DNA of 64,000 bases from Tolypeutes matacus. Taxonomy: Eukaryota > Chordata > Mammalia > Cingulata > Chlamyphoridae. A program made the translations under genes and the position numbers. Every line of letters starts with the position of its first letter. The stretch's first letter is position 1. Location: NCBI GenBank assembly GCA_026826555.1, contig JAKSZT010053887.1, positions 61,688,233 through 61,752,232 on the forward strand, in the 5' to 3' direction. The notes under the pieces are model-generated. The model saw only the letters and a program-made list of their open reading frames with translations, was not told the DNA's origin and ran no database searches. Positions 1-18,306 of the stretch are shown here, piece after piece.

Positions 1-1924
1 TTTAGGAAAGGATTTCATATAGTAGTCATTCACTGTAAAACATAAAGGACTGAAAACGTGTCAAGTATAACACCTGTTTAGAGGAGATTGAGAGGAAAGA
101 ATGAATCTCTAGCTTTAAACATTCAGGCCTAATTTAGCTGTTAGAGAAAACATTTTGGGGAATAAAAGGACTTTCTCAGTACCCTTTAACCATTTCATCT
201 AACGTTGCATAGAGAATAAGCCTGTTTTATATATTGCTTGGTAAAGCGTGGATTAGGACTAAACAAATGTCACAGCAGGTCCCCTAAACAATAACAGTGT
301 CCAAATGGAAAAGCAAATTGAAACTAATAAGTTTCAGTGGGTGGGAAAACATATTTATTCTGTAAAGCAATATCTCTGAGATTAGAGATTAAGTATATTT
401 CATCAATCTTTTTTTGTTTGTTTTTTTACCAAAATAATGGAAAACATTATAAAACAAAAAGTTGACAGGCTAAACACTAAAATGTAATTCTTATTTCCTA
501 CTAAAAGTTTATAGCAATGCATCTGAAGTGGAGAAAGCTTCTTAATCAGACCAGCTGTAAGAATAAGCCTAAATTAACTCAGCAGTGAAACCAACTGTCA
601 GTTTAGTTGATTCAGTCAAACATTCAGTGGAAAACAATAAGGAAATCTAGTTGCCTGGCATTTTATAATCTCTCAAAATTCACTTTTTGGTAACCCAGGC
701 AGATGTGAACTGGATGTCAGTCCTCCGTGTGGTATTTTTGGTTATATAGTATATAATTATTTAGCTACCTGCAGACCTACGTTCCCTGAATATTTTCCAC
801 TATATTGAAAGCTATATGGTTTCTTTTTATTTTTTTTAATCTGTTTTTGTTTGTATATTTGGTTACATTATATCTTAAATGAATGATTGTTTCTTGACAT
901 GTATGTATCATTTTTTTCTGTATCTTTTAAGTAAAATGTTGAGAATAGAAGGTAAAAAAGAGGAAAAAACAAAGATTGACGTGTAACAGATGAAAAGAAC
1001 CCAGAAGGCTGGGTAAGGTCTATAGGTTGGGATAAAATTTTATGAGAAGTGGGAAAGTCTTGCTATGATTTGCTTTGTGAAAGCCACACGGCCTTTTTTC
1101 CCCTTTCTATCCCAATTAGCTGATATCTGATCATTCGATAGAATAATATGGATCCTCTGTTAGATTACAAGAAGGAAAGAAAGGAAAATTCCACTTACTT
1201 TGCTATCTTTCTTTTCCTCTAAGTGTCATCTGCTCATAAAATAAACTTAAAAGTATACTATATTATTGGCATTGGGGGAGAGGAATAAAATTTAGTGAAC
1301 AGAATCTTTTGACACTAGATTTAGGGTTTATGATTTGACAAACAGCCTATCAGAATATACGTCATAAAATGATGAGCTTTCATGGGTTACTGAAGATGGG
1401 CACTGATATCCCTGATAACCTGATTCTGTTTGATGTTCACTGATGTTTTTGATATCTCACTCTTAATGCACTTTTTCATTAACATTTCAATTTCTATAAC
1501 AAACAGAGGATTGCATATTGTAGACAGAGAGGACTTTTCTTGTGACTCCACACACCTGTACTCTACTGGCACCCTTTGTTCACAGAGATATCGCCTGTTG
1601 TGCCCAAGTAAAATAGCATTTCCAACTCCACTGACTCATGAGGCAGGAAAAATAAGTTCATGGGCCAATATGAAGATACTTGTAGAGAGGAAGCTGAGGA
1701 AGAGAGAAAATGTGGGAAAGATCTTTCTAATTCATCAAGTTATGACAACAGGCACTGCATTTTTTTTACACACACTCTCATGCATCTAGTCCACACAACC
1801 ACTAGATAATATAGTTGAGATGCACAAAGGTTTTAATTGATACTCACATTTAGAGTCTTTGTTTCAAAGAGAAAGAAAACATGGAAAAGAAAGAGAACTT
1901 TCACCCTTGGTAAATTTTGTTTTA

Positions 1925-3030
1925 AATAACTTTTTCTTATGGGAAATTTCAAACATGCACACAACTAGAGAGGATGGTATAACAAGCCCTCCACTCTGCA
2001 TCAATAATTATCACACAAGACCAATCTTTTCTTGATTATACCCCATTGGGATTATTTTGGAGCACATCCCAGACATTATATCATTTCATGCATAAATAGT
2101 TCAGCAAGTGTCTCTGGAAATTAAGGACTTTTAAAACAGAAGCTCAATATCATATAAAAAATAATAATTCCCTATTATTTTCAAATATTGAGTCAGTGTA
2201 CATATTCCTCCAGTTATCTCATAACTTTTATAGGTTTTCATAGGATTATAGATTCCACGTGTTATAATTTGTTGACATGCCTTTTAGGTTCCTTTCCATC
2301 TATAGATCTCCCAGACTGTCTGTCTGAGTCTCTGTCTCTCCCTTTCTCTTCTATTGCAATTTATTTAGAAAACAGACTGAGCTGATTTACCTGTAGCATT
2401 TCCTCCAGTCAAGATTCTACTCATTATATCCCCTTAGTGTTCTTTAACATCTTTCTCTGTCCCCTGCATTTCCTGTACTCTTGTAATCACATTCTAAGCC
2501 CCAGTCAGATTTAGGTTCAATATCTTAGCAAGAATACCTTATTGATGGTGTCATTTATTTCCATCAGGAGGCACATCATGGATTGCATTGATTAATTAAT
2601 TTTCAAGAAGCTCCAAAATGGTTGTATTTTTATTCTAAACTTTCATCATTTATTATCCGGATTAATTCTGTACAGGGAAACTTCGCTGGGGAGGAAAGGC
2701 AGGGCAGGTGCCTGAGTTTTCCCTTTTATTTATCAGTTTTCAGAATGAGTTTTACTTCCCAGCATCTTTGAGGGGTTACCTGTAAGCCTCTGTTTGTGTG
2801 TTTTTGAATATCCTTATTATTAAAAGATGTCATTCTTATTGACACTTAAATTGCCCCATCTTTGACCAGTGGGAGCCTCATCAAGTTGGCAGCCTAATTC
2901 TTTTGACACATCTTTACTTTTCTTGCTTTTTGCTGTAGCAAGATGTTCAAGGCCTGCCTTGTATATTTATAGCTTCAGATTTGAAACGAGCTATTTCTTC
3001 AAGGAGCTCAGATTACTAGTGGAGGGTGAT
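1925..3030 (-). mobile_element. Old L1 fragment (L1M-type 3' region), antisense
   Basis: The text reads like the reverse complement of an ancient L1 3' region: the segments around 1945-2080 (GAAATTTCAAACATGCACAC), 2440-2590 and 2860-2960 match sequence I recognise from old mammalian L1 copies. It is diverged and has no intact frame. The subfamily is not assigned. Confidence 0.65.
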
Positions 3031-3305
3031 ATCTTAGTGTGTTTTGTATGTATGTATTCAGTCAACCAATGTGTTGGAAACATCCTAAGACTTTCATAGT
3101 AATCCATTATCTATAATATTTGCTATTCATTACATTCATGCAGATTTCTCCTGCAAGTTTTAGGAAAGGGGGAGAAACATTTGAGAAGAAAAAATATTCT
3201 AAGCTCTAAAACATAAATTTCTAACCATGTTTTTCTTTTGAGAGGCTTTAATAGTGCATTCACTTAAAATATTATACAGTTTTCCTACCTAATTTATAGG
3301 TATAT

Positions 3306-3357
3306 ATATATATATTCAATATATATATAAATAATAGCATGTATTGAATATATATAT
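3306..3357. repeat. AT-rich inverted repeat
   Basis: The arms 3306-3321 and 3342-3357 are perfect 16-bp reverse complements (ATATATATATTCAATA) around a 20-nt spacer. Most of each arm is a TA dinucleotide run, so local slippage can explain it, although the non-repetitive TTCAATA end is also mirrored. Confidence 0.8.
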
Positions 3358-3866
3358 CTCCATGTGTTTGTCTATCTTTCTGTCCATCCATCAATCCCAG
3401 GGTCGTTTTGGAAAGTTGCTTGTTGAATAGCTAGCTTGCAGTTCGATTTACCATATGGTGACATGGATAAAAACAAAAGGTCTTTTTTTTTTTTTTTAAA
3501 TCTAGAAGTTATATACATTAAATAGAATGCCCGCCTACATGCTCTTAAACATTTTCTTAACATTTCCATTTGAGTGTTTGGGTTTGAATTAAGTGGATAT
3601 TACTACTAAGTGTTGCTGTCTGAATTGTGTAGTGAATCCAGACCTGGACAAGTAGCTCATTGTTTACTGTGCCCTTAGTGTGGCAGATAATTCCTATTAG
3701 CTATATCAGACTTATTTTCTAACAACACAGGCACTTCTCTGTGTTCGTGAGAGACAAGCTAGGAAACATAAAATGTACTTTTGTCTGTCTCAAGCCTGTT
3801 TCTTCTCTTCCCTCCTCATCTCAGCTCCTTTCTTATTTCTCTAGTTGCCAGTTGGATTAGTAATAA

Positions 3867-5635
<1,769 letters not shown>

Positions 5636-5914
5636 TAACCAGATCCATGGTGTTGTCTATGATCCCTGGGGTGCTTTCTTTTAGATGAAATCAATAAGAG
5701 GCAGAGGAAAGAGAAGTCGTTAAATAATGAAAGGGAAGCCTCCCCAGGTTGTGGGATTTAATAGAGACAACCAGATTTGTCTCACACTGTAAATGTTCAT
5801 GGCTTTGTAAAAAGGCAAATAGCAGATATCACTAAACAAGATGAAGTGATAAAAACCTGCTCCGGATCAGAAAGAGCTGGAAGAACCCCACCTGGCAAGT
5901 AGGCTTACGACTCC

Positions 5915-5955
5915 GTGTGTGTGTGTGTGTGAGTGTGTATGTGTGTGTGTGTGTG
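5915..5955. repeat. GT dinucleotide microsatellite
   Basis: Near-uninterrupted GT units with two A interruptions. It is a simple repeat in an intron, and short frames across it (MCVCVSV...) are artefacts. Confidence 0.95.
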
Positions 5956-8039
5956 GAGATAGAGAGGAATCAAATGACCTTTAATCTACCTGTTGTTATT
6001 GATCACAGGCTTCGGATGGCTACTTTTTTATTACTTGGAAAGCAGAACATTTCCACTTTAATGCTAGACACGCTGCTTTTCTTTGTCCACTGCACTAAAG
6101 CAAATTTACAGGCTATGCGTCTTCGGAGGACATCCAATCTGACCGCCTCCTTAGAATGTCCCTGTTCAGAGCACTTTAGTAACACAGTTCAAATAAAGTA
6201 AGGTTCAGCCCTCATTTGCTTCTTCTTCCATCCACCATTCTTGTATGAGGTATTACACTACAGTATTTCATAAGGGAAATCAGTTGTTCTCAGTCCATTG
6301 AGGCAACAACTCTGGGATTCTTTTAATCCATTGCTTCTCTGTGCATGTAAACACAGTGACTCATTCAGTTGCATTACTAACTTCAGGACTGATTGTGGAT
6401 CAAGACATGCATAGAAATGGTTGACGATTACTCAGTAGTTGGCAAAACTTCTGACTTGGGAACCCCTTGCAATACAATTTTTCTGACAAATACCTGATAG
6501 TCTGTAGGAAGTATATGAGACACTACTACCAAACCTGATGGGAAAAAAAACTAACTTTCAAGCCAACATAGTGATGTTGGAAATGAACCACCCTTCTCTT
6601 TGACTTGACACAGCACTTTCTTGTGCTTCTAAGCACCAAGAGAACTTTCCTTTCCCTTTTCAGCTTATATTAGAGTCCTATTTTGCTCCTATGTTATTCT
6701 GTTCCCTGGGTTAAATACTGAGGACTAGCAGGTAAACAAAAGGGTGCTCTGGAGTCATGGGAAATTAGGTGTGCAATGGAAATTTAAAACTTCTGGTCTC
6801 AAGAAGGCATTCCTGACTGTAGGTTGTAATGCCATGAAAATGTATTTGGAAGTTCTGTGAGCATATGGTATTAAGTAGTTCATTTATTTCAGATTTCTCA
6901 GAAATAAATTCTGATAATTTTTTTATATTTTTGTGGGAAAAACGGTAGAATAGACCCTCAATGGATTATGAATTCTCATAAATGCTTTCCCTACTATTTA
7001 AAAATAAAAATAAAAAATTGCAGATTCCTATCATCTAAGATTCTGGGATCTGGAATTTTAATTGTGTTATAGTCAAGTGTTCTACCTTAAAGAGCTACAG
7101 ATTATCCCTTTCCAATCAGACTGAGTAAACTATTTCCCATGAATGTATTTTCAGTAATTATTGGTAAATTTAAATAGCAGATGCCATCCTTCAAATATAA
7201 AATCTGACAGGGAACCATGGAGTAATTATGAGTAATAGCCGTATAATTTCAGAACAAAAGAGTTTAAGGATCAGGAGTTGGTGTGGGGAATTTGGAGTGG
7301 AGGAGGTTCACCTAGAGTTGATATCTGTTGCTCACCAGAAGGCCACACACCATGATTTACCCCCGCTGGTGTGTTTATGGCAACTGTCTCTTATTTCAGT
7401 GTACCGCCAAGCTCGAGCCCAGAGTCACCAGCATGAAGCTAATTACTCACTGCCTTTACAGAAATCTCCAGCCTTCCCAAATAGAAACCACATGCTCTAA
7501 TAGGCTAAATATATTCAAAATACCTCTTAATTTATTTAATAAGTAGAAAAATGCAACTTTAACTGCTGGCTAATACCTTATTACTGAGAAAATTACGGTA
7601 GAGTATAGACTTCAACATCAATTGAACCAGTTTACCTGGAGGCCTTGCGGTTTGTGGTAGGCTAGACCTTCTAGTGATGAGAGCACAGCCTCTGCCGAAG
7701 GAAACATCCCAGGGTCTAGGTGCTTCAGACTAGACTCAAATGCCGCTCATTCATTCAACAAGAGGGGACAATCAGGAAAGCCAAATGTACCTCCTATTAT
7801 TCCAATATAAAGAAACTATTAATCTTCCTAAATCCATCCAGCTGTAAAATTTTAAGAACACGTTTCATGGAAAGAAGTGGAGAAAGCAGCATGTCTTTGA
7901 CAAAAAATTGCAAGCCTCTCAAAAACATACGGCTTGGTTGACTACCCGTCAAGTCATTTTTCAATTCCTTTTAATACCTGGAAAGAAGAAAGGTGTTGCA
8001 TCCTTAGTGTGTGGATTTTTATAGTTCCAACAACATTTT

Positions 8040-8094
8040 TTCCGTTGTACATGGGAAGCAGGCACTCAGTCGCTGAGCTATGCCCGCTCCCCTG
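8040..8094 (-). mobile_element. Short DAS-like SINE head with 12-bp target-site duplications
   Basis: Perfect 12-bp repeats CAACAACATTTT lie at 8028-8039 and 8095-8106. The 55 bp between them, read on the minus strand, start with the tRNA-Ala-like SINE head (GGGAGCGGGCATAGCTCAG, then CTGCTTCCCATGTAC) and pass straight into A residues. The B box and the SINE body are missing. The 5' head survives while the middle and 3' part are absent, the reverse of ordinary 5' truncation. Confidence 0.8.
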
Positions 8095-9841
8095 CAACAA
8101 CATTTTATTTACTATTTCTTGTTATTCCTCACAGCTGAATTTGTTTAGTATAACTAATGGAAGTCTGATGTTTCTACTCTCCTTGTCATATAATTTTAAT
8201 TACTGAATCAAAGTATTTAAATAGATTGTATATATTTTGTGTGTAGTTAAATAGTATATACTTTTAAAGCAGACTCTGGCCAATATATTCCAGCAGGACA
8301 ATTTGAAAAGAAATCACCCACATTTTCTCTTCCCGCTATAATGCTTGCTACAGCCCCTACAATGTCATGAGTCATCCCACGACTGAAGACTCCTTTTGTA
8401 TCACCAAGCACATTGATATATGCAGCAACACATTTCAACCTTTATCAGTAAAAGAAATAGATATGTAATTCCTTGGCACTCCGTGTTTGGAGGTATGTGG
8501 AATAATCCAAGTTCTAGATGAGTTTTCCTTGACTGAAGGCCTATAAAATCTCCATTGCATGAGGATTTTTTGGTTGTGTTTGAATTGTCTTGACTTAAGA
8601 ACTCAATCATTCTCTACCACATAAAAGCAATAAATGTTGCATTTTATCTTCAATTTAATCTTAGCATACATTCGTTTCAACAATCCCCAGTGAGGCAAAT
8701 CATTGTGCAGAACTTTAAAGGAAGTTCACGCATAAAGTGGGCTCATCCTCACTATAGTAAACTAAAGTGTTTAGGAAACTGATAGGCTGTGTAGTAAGTG
8801 GGATTCTTACCGAGGAAAGGAGTTCTGAAGGCTTAGGGAGTTTGGCGTTAAAATCTACTTAGCTATGTTCACACACAGGTGAGGAGGAAGGCCCTATAGT
8901 TTCTTGGCACACTTTTTGGTGAAGAAGGCTAGCTCACACCCACGCTCACTGCTGTGTCCTTTCTGGAGTGGAACAGTCAAAGCCGTCTCTCCACTTACCA
9001 TACTTGGCTGTAACACGGAGAAGCCAGGCCCCGAGATAAACGGTGAAGATATGACAAGAAGTGGACATGTTTCCCAAGGACGGGGTTTCATAAGTGCAGG
9101 AAGGTTAACACAGTCACTGGTGTGAGGGGAAGTCAGAGGACGTGATCATAGTTCATGGGAACCAGCAATGCAGGATGGGCTACATTCAATTTAGTTTCCT
9201 TTGCAGGCTTAAAATAGAGCCATTGTAAATTATGTCAGTCTTTCTCAAATCATGAAAATGATTGTTAAAAATGTCTCAGAATACACAATGTGCATTGTTG
9301 TGTGGCTTTGATGTGTGAATGATGAGAGCATATGATATAATACAAACTAAATAATAGTCGAGCAGCCACAGGCTTTTTTCCCCAAGGGGAGAAGGAATAA
9401 AGGTGAAGTTTCTGGGTGAGGGAAAAGACTGCTTTATTTTGTTTGGGTGCTTTCAACATGGAATTATTTAAATGGTCTAAAGTTGTAATCGGGTTCCTGT
9501 TGTGTTTCATGCTTCATACCTTTTAAGACTCGAATTTTTAAGATTTTATTCATATGCTTTAGTAATTGGGTGGGGAATCATTGCATGTTGGAATCTGACC
9601 TTTCCATAAATATTTAAATACACAAATATTATGCAAAATATTATGCAATGGGGATGACAAGAATATTTATATTCCATAAATATATATGGAATCTTTGTGC
9701 TGCCTCAAGACATTTGTCAGGTTGGATGCCTTGCTTTGGAATCTAGTGAAATGGGGGTTTTCTGTGTTTGGAGCACCCAGATTGGTGCCTCCAACATCTC
9801 TTTCTGGCTTCTAATTGAAATTTTGGGTAAACCAATTGTGA

Positions 9842-13650
<3,809 letters not shown>

Positions 13651-13738
13651 AGTAGAGAAAAGAAAGCTAACTGACCCACTTGAAGCTTTAAAAGAGAAAT
13701 ACTTGAGACCTTCTCCTGGATTCTTGTTTCACCCTCAA
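13651..13738 (+). CDS. MECOM: MECOM exon: linker after the CtBP motifs
   Basis: The exon completes R642 and encodes residues 643-671 ([20 protein letters not shown] to FLFHPQ), with acceptor CCTTTCAG and donor CAA|GTAAGT, ending in phase 0. It can join either the 27-nt exon at 18280 or directly the exon at 23683, since both start in phase 0. Basic and leucine-rich residues are seen, but no named domain. Confidence 0.96.
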
Positions 13739-15284
13739 GTAAGTATTTTGAATTTGAGACTTCAAGCTTGTAAACTAACTTGTTGATCCTGAAAAGCAGG
13801 TGCAGTGAAATGAAAGAAATCTTGAGAACATTAGGATTTCCTATGACGCTGATGTGAAACAACACAGGAAATTCTCGGAGAATTAAAATCCAAGCTTTTT
13901 AAAAGAAAAAAGTAATTGATCCCTGTGTAGAGTGTCATGGTTTTAGCTTTAAATTATCGTCTGCTGGTAACTGCTTATTGCATCACAATTCAGTCTGGAT
14001 TGAGCAAAATTCAGTTAAGTAAATGAATATTGGAGTTGTCTTTTCTGTTTAAAGGTTATTGATACTAAGAAACAGATCATACTGTGACTCGTCCCAAATT
14101 CTTGAAGGTCATATTTTTTTAGTGCTTAGATGAAAACAGGAAATGAGTCTACCTAACACGTTGTTACCATAGAGGATGAAGGAATTTATCTAGAGACCAC
14201 TGGGCATTCCAGCAAAGTTCTGTAATTGCACAAGAATTTGCCACTTTGTATGGAGCTATTTGATGAATGAAGCTCTGTTGATTTGTCAAAAAATATATAG
14301 TTTCTCACTGCAAGGCAAATACAAAGCAGTATTATCTAATTGGCTCATCTCTATGTTTTTTACATACATGGTCAATTTTTTTTTCAACGGGCTTACATAT
14401 CCACCAACATATAGAACATTGTATTGAAAGAGCAAATATATAAACATCTTGAATATGTTTTACAAATTATATATATTTTTGTTTAAATGATACAAGTTCT
14501 GGTCTTTATAGATAGTAAGCAAAATTTCTGTGAAAATTCTTGAAAAGTTTAAACTAATTTTTTCTACTACAATAGGTCAAACTAAAAATGCTGCTTTCCT
14601 AATAAAATCGGTGAAGTTTTGTGCAAACTGTCTTATAGACAGTTAAGAGGAAATTAAATTAAATCATCTTGAGATTTATATGAATATTTTTCCCTCTGTG
14701 TTACTCCTTCTTCACTTTTGCAAGAACCTTCCAATGTTTCCAAACAACACAGAATGGGAGTTGAAACACCATCTCTTGAGTTAGAGGCCTGTATCATTTC
14801 TCAAAAACTCTCACTCTATTGGAATTATAATACCTACTTCAAACAGAGAACATGTATGTTTTAGTATTCAAGGCTTTAAAAATATTCTAGGTAGAATTGA
14901 TTTTATACTGGAAGGCTAAGGTAGGCTGTCATTTGCATAATTACTTCATGGAAAAGAAGCAGGTTCTAAAATGGTAAATGTTCATCAGCTACTCATTTTG
15001 TATTTAGGCTGATTCTAAATTTCTCTTGTAGGTTTCATGGACTAATAAACCTGAATATAATGTGCATTTTGTATCAGATATTGCACAGAAATGTACTTCT
15101 CTTTGATACTTTTTTCAATTACAACTAAGTGTTTGTAATGATATGATTTATATACATTTAATTGCAGCAATCAGATTATTTTCATATTATGAAAGTCTAA
15201 AAATTCTATAATTAACCATTTCAAAATTAAGGACTATGGGTTCATAGCATAGGAGAAAAAAAAAAGTAGAGTAAGATTCAGTGA

Positions 15285-15400
15285 CTTGGAGTAACCCAAT
15301 ATGCCTGGCTCTTAGTTTCCTTATCTGCAAAATGAGGGAGTTGGATGTAAGATCCCAGCCCCTCTGATATCCAAAGATCTCTATGAAGCAAGGTAAATTT
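15285..15400 (+). repeat. MIR-like SINE fragment
   Basis: GGCTCTTAGTTTCCTTATCT followed by GCAAAATGAGGGAGTTGGAT resembles the conserved MIR core (cTCAGTTTCCTCATCTGTAA type). It is diverged and truncated. Confidence 0.5.
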
Positions 15401-16204
15401 ACTGGTGTATCACATGGGCAATTTTGTCTACCAGAAATCTGTATGTGCATGCAGCTGTTATAAATATATACATATTTTTTCATGAAATACTATGAGAGAA
15501 AAACTCTCTCTATTTCAATCTTCCCAAAGTTAATGGAAAGATTACCAAAGATGAGGCACATGCACAGAACACAGAACTCATTCCCCCAGATCTTTGCATA
15601 TTTGTCTATGGGAGCACAGTGGCAGAGTGGGCATTTCCTTTTGAAGGCAAGGACTGCCCATTGCTATTAGAAGAGGACCCAAGAGTAAAAATCAAAATAT
15701 TTAAAGCCTGATAGGCCATAAATACTGACCGACCGGCATGGACTTCTGCCATTCTGGAGCAAGATTCTAGAAGCTCTTGCCCCTCCAACTGTTATGTTTT
15801 CATTGCTGGATGGTGGGGCTATCTGAGGGGCCTTTGGGCAGGCAGGGTAGCAGGGGAGGAGAAGTACTCCTACTGAAATATTTTATTGTTTTTCTAACTA
15901 TCATGGCTGTTTTAGCATGTAATTGCTGTGTATCACTGGGATACCAGCAGCATAAAGCTTGTTGCCTGGGAGAAGTTTAGGTTGTCCTGCATTTTCATCA
16001 AGTCTCAGACCAAACAGGTCTCTTCTCTCAGACATTCACCTCAGATACTCAGAAGTTACAACAAAATTTTTTTCTTTCTTTCTAAAGGTCTATTAATTCC
16101 ATTCTAGCCTGAAGATGCACCTTAAGCAAACAAACAGAAAAAACTCAACAGGATTTAGGGCCAGAAATAACAGCATTATTACTTCCTTTACTACTTATTA
16201 GCAA

Positions 16205-16345
16205 AAGTGCTTAGGTTTTGAGTGAGATAGTTAATCTCTCCAAGCCTTAGTTTCTCAGTCAGTATAATGGGGGTAACCCTGCCAGCCCGACAGGGTAGCT
16301 GTAAGGATCAGTGTTTATGTATATAATGTGTTTAGCATGCGGTAG
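16205..16345 (+). repeat. MIR SINE fragment
   Basis: The order of MIR landmarks is kept: TTAATCTCTCCAAGCCTTAG, a TCAGTATAATGGGGGTAA stretch, then GCTGTAAGGAT and a late GTTTAGCATG segment. Confidence 0.65.
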
Positions 16346-16629
16346 GACTAAATGAGGAAAAGCTATTATTATTATTGGATGCAGAATCTTTACATTGTGA
16401 ATATAAAGGAATGCCAAGAAAACACCCTCCTCCCATCCCCAGACCCCACTTCCTTTGTCAGGGCTCTACCACATGCTAGGAGTACTTGGAAAGATGCCTA
16501 CGGTGTTCTTGGAACAGCCTCACTGAGCAGCATTGAGGATAGCATAGAGCAAGAAGCTGAAAGCAAAAGGAATTGCCTCTGCTCCCAGGGCCTACCATGA
16601 TTTCATAGCTAAATAAGAGCTTGGATAAG

Positions 16630-16770
16630 ACCATTTGTCACTTTCTATTTAAAATACATTGGAACAAATCACGTGGTCCCTGAGCTTCTGCATCTTCATC
16701 TTCAAAATTAGAATACCTGCCCTATCTATTTCTCAGGGTTAGCGTCAAAATAAAATGGAGATCTTATATT
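16630..16770 (+). repeat. MIR-like SINE fragment
   Basis: CTGCATCTTCATCTTCAAAA, then ACCTGCCCTATCTATTTCTC and AGGGTTAGCGTCAAAATAAA, follow MIR core order. Strongly decayed. Confidence 0.45.
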
Positions 16771-18279
16771 CTCATTACTTTAGGGGAAAATATAAACAGA
16801 TATGTAAATAAATGTTTGGTGGTTGTAATCTCTGGGCAAGTATGATTTTACATTTTTTAATACGTTTGCATTCTACCCAGTATACCCTCCGCAGTCCATA
16901 AACTTTAGCCAGTGATAAGTGAATATCTCAATAAATAGTTATTAAATTGTATTAAAGATTTTTAGGCCATTTTGTTGCCTTTTGGAATGCTTAAATGTAG
17001 ATACAGTCAAAATATTTAAAAGATACAGAAACACATACAACAAAAGTAAAAGATGAATGCAGGTTTTTATCGTTCTCAGTATCTAAATCCCTCTCTTAAT
17101 TCAGATCTTGAAGAAGTATATTTGTTCTATTAGGCCACTAGAGGACAAATTTAGCCTTCTGCTGTCATCCTGTAAATAATAAGGGAAAAATAAACACTGT
17201 AGAGGCTCTCCCTGGATATGTGGTTTAAAATTATTTGTGGTACCCTAGTTTAGATTTTAACTTTGAATAGACGATGAGGACCGCATGTAGGTAAGATAGA
17301 GTGAACAGTATTACTGTGTGATCTCCAGAATGTCCATTTTGCTGATTTCTATTTTGTATACTTTGCATTCACATTAGTAACTCATTTGAATTTCCATAGA
17401 AATCATGTGGCAATTACACTTATTGTAAAACTGACTGTTATTCCGTAGTTTGATTTTCTTATACTTTAGTATTATGTTTGGGTGTTTATACATTTTATTT
17501 CCAAATGTCTGGCTTTGTGTACATCTGCAAGAAAGACTCTCTTTTACTTACATTTATGTCCTTTATTCATTCATTTGTATTTTCTTTCTTTTAAAGTGTC
17601 TGGCTAATCTGTTACTAAGTTCCCAGGGACTGAGAATAAGGGACAGCCTTATCACTTCTTGATAATGATAAATGATATATGGATAAGTTATAATTTATCT
17701 GTTGATGTGAAGATCATTTAAATCTTTTGCACTTCTTCCATTATGCTTTCAACAAGTGTTTCTTGTTGTTATATTTGTTCTGTGATAAGCATTTCATCTT
17801 TTAAAACTATGCATCTTCCTTATTTGAAAACTTCCAAGAGCAAGATACATCTCCTTCAACCTAACAAGATGTTAGTTTATTAACATAATAAAATGCAAAA
17901 GACTGGATTTTTGTGAGAATTAAAGGAAATTGCTTAACTTTTAGTTATTGAAGTAAAATTGAGTAATATTGTTTTGCAGTGAGTAATAACAAAAAGGAAG
18001 CATCCACTTTGATAATCAAAATTTGATAGCAGGTAGCATTAACTTTCTTAGGAAAAAAGAACATTCTGGTTTATAACCTTGATTCTAAAATTTAATTTCG
18101 GTATATAGAGGAAACTCAGAAGTGTTAAGAAAAAAAAGGAGTTAATTTTCACTTTCAAAGTTCTTACTCAAGGTACAGAAATTACTGTTTGTATAAATGC
18201 TAATTTCTCAAAGGCTAGATTGCAATAAAGATACCGACACAGAAGTAATTTTTTGTTTTTGTTTCAATTTTGCTCCCAG

Positions 18280-18306
18280 TTCCAACTGCCTGATCAGAGA
18301 ACTTGG
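18280..18306 (+). CDS. MECOM: MECOM alternative 27-nt exon (9-residue insert)
   Basis: This is a microexon encoding FQLPDQRTW (residues 672-680), between TTTTGCTCCCAG and TTGG|GTAAGT. It is in phase 0 at both ends, so inclusion or skipping keeps the frame. It corresponds to the optional nine-residue insert in the EVI1 repression region known from other mammals (described as Rp+9, from memory). Both splice sites are near consensus, so it is probably used here as well. Confidence 0.93.

Larger units (their letters stand above)
13739..18279 (+). other. MECOM: MECOM intron, 4.5 kb
   Basis: The intron runs from GTAAGT to TTTGCTCCCAG. It contains MIR-like fragments at about 15285-15400, 16205-16345 and 16630-16770. 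The rest is AT-rich unique sequence with no recognisable gene. Confidence 0.75.

Noticed and set aside
1430..1789. 119-codon open frame
   Set aside because: It has no recognised domain and no conserved codon pattern, and it lies inside a MECOM intron. Length alone is expected by chance in 64 kb.
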